In this document: piece after piece, positions 39,395 through 46,415 of the stretch
How positions within the stretch are numbered: position 1 is the stretch's first letter
Layout: every line of letters begins with the position of its first letter
DNA from: Sulfuricurvum sp.
Lineage (GTDB): Bacteria; Campylobacterota; Campylobacteria; Campylobacterales; Sulfurimonadaceae
NCBI RefSeq assembly: GCF_028710345.1
Contig: NZ_JAQTUH010000004.1
Location: forward strand, 95,183 to 159,182
Direction: 5' to 3'
DNA length: 64,000 nt
The notes under the pieces: model-generated
Database searches by the model: none
Told to the model about the DNA's origin: nothing
The model's input: the letters and a program-made list of their open reading frames with translations, nothing else
Translations under genes and position numbers: made by a program

Positions 39395-40201
39395 ATGAAA
39401 CAATCATCATTACTACTCCCTCTTTTTGTATGTGGCTCACTCTATGCCGAAATTCTCCCATTTGATAGCAACGGATCAATTCATACACCTACTGTTGTCA
39501 CTACAGTACCCCAAGAGGTGATTATCACCAATAAAGAGCCATTCAGTGTAAATGTTGCCAATTTCCCTACCGATACTGTCCAAAAGGTAAAATTGGATTC
39601 CAACGATACAATCAAGGTCAAACTCGATTCTAATGACATTATTAATGTCATGATCTCCAATCCCGTGAAATTGGTCGAAAAAGAGAAACCAAAAATTACT
39701 TTACTCAATGATAGTAAAAATGTTCTAACGGTTGAAAACAGCTCACTATTAGGAGAGCTAAGCACCTCTCTTCAAGCAATATCTATCAATAAAGTAGCGG
39801 TAAAAAATAAATATGGAGAAACCTTAGGGCTCAAAATTCGATTTGTAGCAGAAGATAAACTGGAAATCTCCAAAGATTTTAAAATTTTGGTTGACAATGA
39901 GATATACATGGATGATGACGAAGTAAAACAACTTCAAAATGCTATCGCGAAAATGATCACTATCGGAAGTACCCCAGCCGAAGAGAAACAATTTAAATTA
40001 AGTTTTAAAACAACCGGTGATTTCGAGATGAATCTCTATAGTGTTAAAAAGATGTTTGGTATGAGCAAAGGGGTAGAGGTCTCTATTATTATCGCTCAAG
40101 AGAAAAAATACAGCTCAAAAGCGATTCTCTCTCTCAAAGAACTGATAGAGCTTAAAACTATTTTAGACAAATATGAGACGACCAAAATCAACCCTATCTA
40201 A
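39395..40201 (+). CDS. Exported protein of unknown function
   Basis: 268 residues from ATG 39395, chosen because AGGA lies 8-9 nt before it and it yields a clear signal peptide (MKQSSLLLPLFVCGSLYA). An upstream in-frame ATG at 39341 would bury it. The mature part has a short internal duplication (KVKLDSNDTIKVKLDSND, residues 68-85) and a C-terminal mixed alpha/beta region. I do not recognise the family. It follows the chemoreceptor gene by 61 nt and may be co-transcribed. Confidence 0.65.
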   Translation: MKQSSLLLPLFVCGSLYAEILPFDSNGSIHTPTVVTTVPQEVIITNKEPFSVNVANFPTDTVQKVKLDSNDTIKVKLDSNDIINVMISNPVKLVEKEKPKITLLNDSKNVLTVENSSLLGELSTSLQAISINKVAVKNKYGETLGLKIRFVAEDKLEISKDFKILVDNEIYMDDDEVKQLQNAIAKMITIGSTPAEEKQFKLSFKTTGDFEMNLYSVKKMFGMSKGVEVSIIIAQEKKYSSKAILSLKELIELKTILDKYETTKINPI

Positions 40202-40230
40202 TCTCCCCGTTTACTTTTCCCCTTTTTTGC

Positions 40231-40236
40231 TATAAT
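40231..40236 (+). promoter_or_regulatory. -10 box upstream of the 54-codon frame
   Basis: TATAAT after a T/C-rich stretch, predicting a start near 40243 and a short leader before AAGGGGAATAGGG and ATG 40266. Confidence 0.45.
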
Positions 40237-40265
40237 TTCGAAAAAGACGAAAGGGGAATAGGGAT

Positions 40266-40430
40266 ATGCACGCACCTCGCGGGTTTGGTAAAAGCTATTT
40301 CTCTCTTGTCGCTATCCAAGCCTATGCTTCGGAAGTTCGTTTAGCTAAAAACATCACTCGTATCGAACTCGTTGTTCCTGTTTGCCCCATCTATATCTAT
40401 TCAGCTATCTCCCCTCCCCCTAACGATTAA
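40266..40430 (+). CDS. Possible small protein (54 codons) before the TonB receptor
   Basis: ATG 40266 to TAA 40430, behind a strong purine-rich ribosome site and a TATAAT promoter. The product starts MHAPRGFGKSYFSLVAIQAY and ends SAISPPPND, with one Cys and no clear signal peptide. I know no homologue. It is the only frame in the 274-nt gap. It could be a real small protein, a leader peptide or chance. The receptor gene has its own TATAAT box after this frame. Confidence 0.35.
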   Translation: MHAPRGFGKSYFSLVAIQAYASEVRLAKNITRIELVVPVCPIYIYSAISPPPND

Positions 40431-40455
40431 TTTTATTTTCGTCACAACACACTAT

Positions 40456-40461
40456 TATAAT
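40456..40461 (+). promoter_or_regulatory. -10 box for the TonB receptor
   Basis: TATAAT 15 nt before ATG 40476, giving a predicted leader of only about 8 nt that still contains TAAGGA. Such a short leader excludes a cobalamin riboswitch on this transcript. Confidence 0.5.
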
Positions 40462-40475
40462 CGTTAAGGATACCT

Positions 40476-42269
40476 ATGTTCAAACACACCCTGTCACTTG
40501 TTGCATCCGCAACACTCGTTGCCTCATTAGGGGCTAATACCCTCCAACTCGAACCTATCGTAGTCTCCGCTTCTAAAAGTGAACAACCCCTCAAAGAGAT
40601 AACCGCTAACATCGATGTTATTACCGCTGATGAACTCGAAGAGAGACATATAACTTCGGTTATCGATGCCCTCAAAACCCTCAGCAATATTCCGATAGCC
40701 CAAAATGGGGGAATTGGGGAAACAAGCTCTTTTTTCCTTCGGGGATTCAGTTCTGAAAACGCTGTTGTGTTAGTAGACGGTATCCGCTACAACGATCCTA
40801 CCACACCAAAGGGACAATCCCAACTCGAACACCTTATGGTCAATGATGTCGAACGAATTGAAATCCTAAAAGGGGCACAAAGCGGTGTTTGGGGGGCAAA
40901 CGCCGTCGCCGGTGTGATTAATATCATTACCAAAAAAGCGACCGAAAAACTGAGTATCGCTACATCGACAGAGTACGGCAGTTACGCAACCACCAAACTA
41001 GGAGCTAACATCTCCCAAAAAATCGGTAATCTATCGTACTATTTCGGAGCAAGCCAGATCAAAACAAACGGCTTCTCTTCAAATGTTCCCAAAGGGAAAA
41101 ATCCGGAGGATTACGAAGGAGACGGTTATAAAAATGAGACCGTAAACAGCAAAATCAGCTACGATGTGACCTCATCGGATACCCTTCATGCCCAAGCAAA
41201 TTTTATCGATGCTTTATCACAATACGATGCCTACGCGCAACCTAACAGTGAAGCGAATGAGATTCATCAGATTAACCGACTAGGGAGTCTTAGCTATGAG
41301 CACCGCTTTAATCAAGAAGACTCACTTAGTGCGACGTACAGCATCTCCAGCTTTGATAAAAAAGACCCCCTCGGATACACCAAAGCATTTATAGGGACAA
41401 ACAAGGAGGGGTCAATCCAAGGAAACTATCACTATATGCCAAACGCTTTTTTGGTCATAGGGGGAAATGTGCTCCATACCAAAGATACTGTTAGTGCTAA
41501 TGAGCTTAACTCCAAGGGAGTTTTTCTAACGAATACGAACCGTTTGGACAACCTTGTGCTAACCGAATCTATTCGCCATGATAGTTATGATACGTTTGCG
41601 GATAAAACAACCGGTAAAATCGGAGCTAAATATAATTTTACAGAGGAGATTGCACTCAGTTCTAATTACGGAACTGCTTATCGTACCCCTTCCCTCTTTG
41701 AGCTCTATGCAAGCTTCTACGGAAACCCAAATCTCCAGCCCGAAACCACCAAGAGTTTCGACATTACCGGAAGCTATAAACATCTAAGTGCAACGTATTA
41801 TAATAATTTGGTTGATAATCTCATCGGTTCTAACCCATCCACTTATGTCTACGAGCAAGTGAGCGGAAAATCACGTCTCAAAGGATATGAACTCTCGTAT
41901 AAAAACACTATAACAAGCGATCTCGTGTTAGACCTCGGATATAACCGTCTTTGGGCTAAAAATCAAAACAACCAAGAACTTCAACGACGTTCAAAAGATA
42001 CGCTCCGTAGTACACTGGATTACTACGGAATCAGCAAATTACATATAGGATTTAATGCTCATTACATCGGAACACGCTATGATGATATTGCCCAAACAAA
42101 ACAAACAGGACGTTATACCCTATGGGGAGCGGTCGTAAATTATGATGCGACCGAGAGTCTCAGTTTCTATCTCAAAGGAGACAATTTGAGCGATAAGCTT
42201 TATCAAGAAGTTGACGGATACGGAACCGCAGGGCGCACTCTCTATGTTGGTGCAAATGCTAAATTCTAA
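40476..42269 (+). CDS. TonB-dependent outer-membrane receptor, probably for corrinoids
   Basis: 597 residues. Signal peptide about 1-20, a TonB-box-like stretch (EPIVVSASK), a plug domain to about 150 (SSFFLRGFSSENAVVLVDG; GAQSGVWGANAVAGVINI) and a 22-strand barrel ending in Phe. The plug pattern and size match the BtuB group. Because cobyric acid synthase lies two genes downstream, vitamin B12 or a precursor is the best guess for substrate. Siderophores remain possible. Confidence 0.88.
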   Translation: MFKHTLSLVASATLVASLGANTLQLEPIVVSASKSEQPLKEITANIDVITADELEERHITSVIDALKTLSNIPIAQNGGIGETSSFFLRGFSSENAVVLVDGIRYNDPTTPKGQSQLEHLMVNDVERIEILKGAQSGVWGANAVAGVINIITKKATEKLSIATSTEYGSYATTKLGANISQKIGNLSYYFGASQIKTNGFSSNVPKGKNPEDYEGDGYKNETVNSKISYDVTSSDTLHAQANFIDALSQYDAYAQPNSEANEIHQINRLGSLSYEHRFNQEDSLSATYSISSFDKKDPLGYTKAFIGTNKEGSIQGNYHYMPNAFLVIGGNVLHTKDTVSANELNSKGVFLTNTNRLDNLVLTESIRHDSYDTFADKTTGKIGAKYNFTEEIALSSNYGTAYRTPSLFELYASFYGNPNLQPETTKSFDITGSYKHLSATYYNNLVDNLIGSNPSTYVYEQVSGKSRLKGYELSYKNTITSDLVLDLGYNRLWAKNQNNQELQRRSKDTLRSTLDYYGISKLHIGFNAHYIGTRYDDIAQTKQTGRYTLWGAVVNYDATESLSFYLKGDNLSDKLYQEVDGYGTAGRTLYVGANAKF

Positions 42270-42276
42270 AAATTTC

Positions 42277-42341
42277 TGCCACAAAGTGGCAAGCTTTAGC
42301 GTCTTAGCGACTAGCGTAGGCAAAGAGATTGTATTTCTTTG
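42277..42341 (+). other. Hairpins in the receptor-membrane protein gap
   Basis: TGCCAC-aaa-GTGGCA (42277-42291) and CAAAGA/TCTTTG (42321-42341, 9-nt loop) lie right after the receptor stop. They could end part of the receptor transcripts while letting some pass to the next gene. The first has no U-tract. Confidence 0.4.
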
Positions 42342-42354
42342 GCGTTCTAAATAA

Positions 42355-42915
42355 ATGAAACTTTCTTTTCGCCCCTATCTGCACTATAAATTTTTCAACG
42401 CCCTCTTCACCGGTATGGTGGGGGGATCGGTCTTTACGATTTATGCAACCCTTAGCCCCTCGACATTTTCCATCGGGGGAATACTCCTTGCACTGGGGAT
42501 GATGGGGATGGCATACGTGTACCATCGTCTTATGAATATCCGTACTTTTTTCCGATTTACGCTGGTGAGCGAGCTTATCATGCTCCTTATGCTGGGATAT
42601 TATCTGCTGTTTTCCACCCACATCATGAGTGCCTTAATCATTTACGTCGCCTATCAGTTCTCTTTTGTCTTCGGAGGATATTTGGTGCGCGCCGAAACCC
42701 ATTTCGCCCGTCATGCACGGGTGATGGGATGGATTGATGTCGCCAAACAGCAAGGCTCTCTCGCAGGGCTGGCTCTCTCGTACGGATTTTACAAACTTAT
42801 AGAGCATTATGGTATCACTAAAGCTGCCGAACAAGTCTATGATTTGCATTTTGTCCTGTTCGCACTGGAATGTTTGATTATCCTCTCGTTGCTTCGTGCA
42901 TTTCGAGGAAAATAG
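42355..42915 (+). CDS. Integral membrane protein of unknown function in the corrinoid block
   Basis: 186 residues with about five hydrophobic helices (roughly 13-33, 38-58, 66-86, 89-110 and 163-183). A charged, His/Arg-rich loop (RAETHFARHARVMGW) faces one side. It looks like half of a larger transporter but I cannot place the family. The stop lies directly before the cobyric acid synthase ATG, so the two are co-translated. A role in corrinoid or metal transport is inferred from position only. The ribosome site is weak. Confidence 0.65.
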   Translation: MKLSFRPYLHYKFFNALFTGMVGGSVFTIYATLSPSTFSIGGILLALGMMGMAYVYHRLMNIRTFFRFTLVSELIMLLMLGYYLLFSTHIMSALIIYVAYQFSFVFGGYLVRAETHFARHARVMGWIDVAKQQGSLAGLALSYGFYKLIEHYGITKAAEQVYDLHFVLFALECLIILSLLRAFRGK

Positions 42916-44253
42916 ATGAAATCTATCTCTATTTTCGGCACCTCATCTGATGCAGGAAAATCGACACTCACGTTTGTAATCGGGAAACTCCTCCAAGAAC
43001 GGGGGATCAGCGTCGGGGTGTTCAAAGCCCAAAACGTCTCCAACAACTCTCATGTCTGCGACGATGGGTCTGAAATCGCCATCGCCCAGTATTTTCAAGC
43101 CGAGGTATTGGGTATCCCAACGAGCTATCATCTCAACCCCGTGTTGCTCAAATCGGGGCACGGGAATAGCGCCTCGCTGATCGTAAAGGGGCGCGTTGTC
43201 GCCGACAAAGAGGTTCGCGAGTATTACCGTGATTTGGATCTTCTTAAACCTGCTGTCGATGAGTGTTTCGACTATCTGCGTAAACGTTATGAGTGTGTCA
43301 TCTGCGAAGGGGCGGGAAGTCCCGTCGAACTCAACCTGATGGACAAAGACCTCTCTAATATCTACATCGCCGAAAAATACAATACCAAGATTATCCTCGT
43401 CGCCGACATCGAACGCGGAGGGGTTTTCGCCTCGATTTGGGGGGTCTATAATCTTCTCCCAGAACAACTACGGAAGAATGTCATCGGAGTGATCGTCAAC
43501 AAATTTCGGGGTGATCGAAGCTTGTTTGATGATGGGGTACGTATCATCGAAGAGCGCTTCGGCATCTCCGTTCTCGGTGTCCTCCCCTATACCCCGCTCA
43601 ACCTTGGATTCGAAGACTCCCAAAGCCTCAAAAATTTCGTCCAAAACAAACCCAACCCAGTGAAAAAGATCGGGATCATCAACTACCCCACGATGAGCAA
43701 CTATAACGATTTCGAGCCGCTTATCGCCGATGAGGCAATTACGGTCGAGTTTATCACTACTAACGTTTCGTTAGAGAGTTATGAACTCATTATCCTCCCC
43801 GGAAGCAAGCGGGTGATCGAGGATTTGCGATGGCTCAAACAGGTGGGACTTTTTGATGCTCTCCAAACGAGGAAAAAAGAGATACTGGGGATTTGCGGCG
43901 GGTATCAGATGATGTTTGCAGCCATCATCGATGAGGGGTGTGTCGAAACCTCAGAACCGAGTCGCGAAGAAGCCCTCGGATTTATCGATGATGTGATCGT
44001 ATTTCAGCGGGATAAAGTGCTCAAAAAAGGGAAATATGAAATCTTTGGACGCACGATAAACGGGTTTGAAATTCATCACGGGGTGAGTGAAAAATATCCC
44101 CTTTTCTACGAAAATGAGCACATCAAAGGGACGTTTGTCCATGGGCTTTTTGATGATGAAGCATTTGACGCGTACAAGAAAAAAACGATTGATGCGTTTA
44201 TGGAGACGATGCGGAGCGAAATCGATGTGGAGAGGATACTCAATGTCTTATAA
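42916..44253 (+). CDS. cobQ: Cobyric acid synthase
   Basis: Amidates side chains of adenosylcobyrinic acid diamide (CobQ/CbiP). 445 residues, somewhat short against ~490. N-terminal dethiobiotin-synthetase-like ATPase with P-loop GTSSDAGKST (8-17) and KAQNVSNNSHV; C-terminal class I glutamine amidotransferase with nucleophile Cys near 327 (ILGICGGYQMM) and catalytic His near 408 (TFVHGLFDD). It starts right after the membrane protein and overlaps the Cys-rich gene by 11 nt. Local codons are more G+C-rich than in the type I block. Confidence 0.95.
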   Translation: MKSISIFGTSSDAGKSTLTFVIGKLLQERGISVGVFKAQNVSNNSHVCDDGSEIAIAQYFQAEVLGIPTSYHLNPVLLKSGHGNSASLIVKGRVVADKEVREYYRDLDLLKPAVDECFDYLRKRYECVICEGAGSPVELNLMDKDLSNIYIAEKYNTKIILVADIERGGVFASIWGVYNLLPEQLRKNVIGVIVNKFRGDRSLFDDGVRIIEERFGISVLGVLPYTPLNLGFEDSQSLKNFVQNKPNPVKKIGIINYPTMSNYNDFEPLIADEAITVEFITTNVSLESYELIILPGSKRVIEDLRWLKQVGLFDALQTRKKEILGICGGYQMMFAAIIDEGCVETSEPSREEALGFIDDVIVFQRDKVLKKGKYEIFGRTINGFEIHHGVSEKYPLFYENEHIKGTFVHGLFDDEAFDAYKKKTIDAFMETMRSEIDVERILNVL

Positions 44254-44665
44254 ACAGTGGTTCGACACTCACGCTTCCAAACACCGTGTTATTATGGATA
44301 AACTCTCCGCTCTGAGCGACGACGAAGTGATAGAATATTTCCGATTTGAAAACATGGTTGAAAAAGAGAGTGATTTCTGTCCCCTCTACGCGGAACAGAA
44401 AAAATGTCACGATACAGAAGAGCTGAACTGCTATCTCTGTGCCTGTCCGAACTTCCGCTTCAACGATGCGGGGTTTACTCTCGAAGAGGGGAAAACCATC
44501 TTTAGTATCTGTTCTATCGATAGCCCCGATGGGGATCGTTTTATCACCGATACGGCGATTCATCAAAATTGTACTGGGTGTCTTGTTCCCCATAAAGAAA
44601 ATTACATCCGTAAAATATTTTCTCGTGATTGGCTCAATATTATGAAAAATGTCCCCGGCTTATAA
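44243..44665 (+). CDS. Cysteine-rich, probably metal- or Fe-S-binding protein
   Basis: 140 residues from ATG 44243, which overlaps the cobQ stop by 11 nt; a longer frame upstream is only cobQ read out of phase. Eight cysteines at 46, 55, 63, 66, 68, 90, 110 and 113, with the groups CYLCAC and CTGC, suggest one or two metal centres. No signal peptide, so cytoplasmic. Tight linkage to cobQ suggests a role in cobalt or corrin handling, for example a reductase or chaperone. Family not recognised. Confidence 0.75.
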   Translation: MSYKQWFDTHASKHRVIMDKLSALSDDEVIEYFRFENMVEKESDFCPLYAEQKKCHDTEELNCYLCACPNFRFNDAGFTLEEGKTIFSICSIDSPDGDRFITDTAIHQNCTGCLVPHKENYIRKIFSRDWLNIMKNVPGL

Positions 44666-44695
44666 CCTTTTGATTCGGATTTTCCACCTTTAAGA

Positions 44696-44701
44696 TATAA
44701 T
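44696..44701 (+). promoter_or_regulatory. -10 box for tamA-tamB
   Basis: TATAAT 26 nt before ATG 44727, in the 61-nt gap after the Cys-rich gene; AGGGGAGA then serves as ribosome site. Confidence 0.45.
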
Positions 44702-44726
44702 AAGAGAGATTATAAGGGGAGATGGG

Positions 44727-46415
44727 ATGCGTATTTTTCTACTGTTTATCGCCTACTCATCCCTTCTCTTTTCTGCCTCACTCCCATTACTCTTTAGCGG
44801 TAATGATCGCCTCTCTTCTCGCGAATTATATGATGTTCTTGGGCTTCGTCTCCCGTATGCCATCGAAGTATGGGAAAACCAACCAACCTTACAAAGCAGT
44901 GCCATCTCTCAAAGTATTACCGCCCTTACAAGCTACTACCGCGCCAAAGGGTATTTTGAGAGCCGTATCACTGCTGATGAGACCAACCAAAGCATCACCT
45001 TTACGATTCATGAAAATCTTCCGATACGCGTTGCGACAATCCAAATCAACAGTGAGATTGCTGTTGAGAGTGTCATTGAACTCTCCACGGATAAGCTGTT
45101 CGATCAAGATAAATTCGCCGCAACCAAAACAGCAATCAAAAAACGCTACGGAGACGCGGGATATTGTAATGCAACATTTAATTCCAAAGCGTGGGTCGAT
45201 CTCGAAGAGCATCAAGCCCATCTCTTGTTTGAGGGGACACCCAACGAGCCGTGTACCTTTGGTGCTATTGCCGTCTCTTCAACTCCCAATATAGATGGAA
45301 ACCTCACCACCTCTATGCTTCAATTTAAAGAGGGGGATCCCTACACTCTTGAAGCTATCCAAAAAAGCTATGAAACTTTATATTCGCAAGAGGGGATTTC
45401 TCGCGTCTCGATTAACGATATCGATCGTAACGGCAGTATCGTCCCTATCGCAATCGATATCGAAGAGATTGATAAACCGGTACGTTTCAACATCGGTTTA
45501 GGATACAGTAGTGATGAGGGTATAGGGACTCAGATAGGGCTTAAACACCGAAATTTTTTAGGCGACCTCAAGACTCTTTCACTCGATGCTAAATACACCC
45601 AAGTCAAACAGGAAGCTTCCGGTATCCTCTCCATCCCTCTCCAAGAGCGTTTTACGGCAAGCGGTGAAGTGGGGTATTCTAATGAACAATTCAGCGGATA
45701 CCGTTCCGAAAGTGTCTTTGAAAAACTCACCCTTAAACACCAAGATATCCCAACCTCTCTCCTTACATCGGTGTTGTTTGACCAAGCAAAAACCTATGAG
45801 AGTACCAACACGGAAACATTTCCCAATAGCAACCTTTTCATCCTCTCACCCATGCTAGAAATAAACTACGACACTCGCAATAAAATGCTCGAACCGACCA
45901 AAGGGGATTGGATTAATGCGAAAGTTCAAGGCTCTATGCTCTCCTCTATCTCAGATGCTACCTACTTTAAATCTTCCCTCTCAGGAGCCCATATCCAAAG
46001 CTTTGGAGAGCATGTTATCGCCGGCAGACTTCAGTGGGGGACACTCAGAACGTATGAAGGTGAAGTACCGAGTGCCTACCGTTTTTACGCAGGGGGGATG
46101 AGTTCAAACCGTGCCTACAGTTATCGGGAACTCGGACCAAAAGATACCAATGGAGACCCTATCGGATTTACATCACTGCTTGAGGGGACACTCGAGTATC
46201 GATTCCCTATTTACGATCCAATCCGAGGTGTCCTCTTTAGTGATCTCACCTATGGCTCAAATAATTATATCCCCGATTACTCGCTCCCCTACTGGGGAGT
46301 CGGAGCAGGATTGCGTTACACGACCCCTATCGGTCCTATCGCCATCGATGTCGGGGTTAATCCCACCGATTATTCTCAATATACCTTTCATTTCCGTATA
46401 GGAGAGCTATTTTGA
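44727..46415 (+). CDS. tamA: Outer-membrane assembly protein TamA (BamA/Omp85 family)
   Basis: 562 residues. Signal peptide 1-16, three POTRA-like repeats (to about 250) and a 16-strand barrel. Barrel hallmarks include GLGYSSDEGIGTQIGLKHRN and, near the end, RFYAGGMSSNRAY with later GVGAGLRYTTPIGPIAIDVG. With TamB it moves autotransporters or lipids to the outer membrane. It overlaps tamB by 4 nt, the classic pair. Confidence 0.95.
   Translation: MRIFLLFIAYSSLLFSASLPLLFSGNDRLSSRELYDVLGLRLPYAIEVWENQPTLQSSAISQSITALTSYYRAKGYFESRITADETNQSITFTIHENLPIRVATIQINSEIAVESVIELSTDKLFDQDKFAATKTAIKKRYGDAGYCNATFNSKAWVDLEEHQAHLLFEGTPNEPCTFGAIAVSSTPNIDGNLTTSMLQFKEGDPYTLEAIQKSYETLYSQEGISRVSINDIDRNGSIVPIAIDIEEIDKPVRFNIGLGYSSDEGIGTQIGLKHRNFLGDLKTLSLDAKYTQVKQEASGILSIPLQERFTASGEVGYSNEQFSGYRSESVFEKLTLKHQDIPTSLLTSVLFDQAKTYESTNTETFPNSNLFILSPMLEINYDTRNKMLEPTKGDWINAKVQGSMLSSISDATYFKSSLSGAHIQSFGEHVIAGRLQWGTLRTYEGEVPSAYRFYAGGMSSNRAYSYRELGPKDTNGDPIGFTSLLEGTLEYRFPIYDPIRGVLFSDLTYGSNNYIPDYSLPYWGVGAGLRYTTPIGPIAIDVGVNPTDYSQYTFHFRIGELF

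Noticed and set aside
40202-40475. Cobalamin riboswitch upstream of the BtuB-like receptor
   Set aside because: No GCCACTG-type B12 box or matching core was found, and the receptor's TATAAT box leaves a leader of only about 8 nt.
44087-44242. 52-residue N-terminal extension of the Cys-rich protein
   Set aside because: It is cobQ read out of frame; ATG 44243 gives a coherent protein with an 11-nt overlap.
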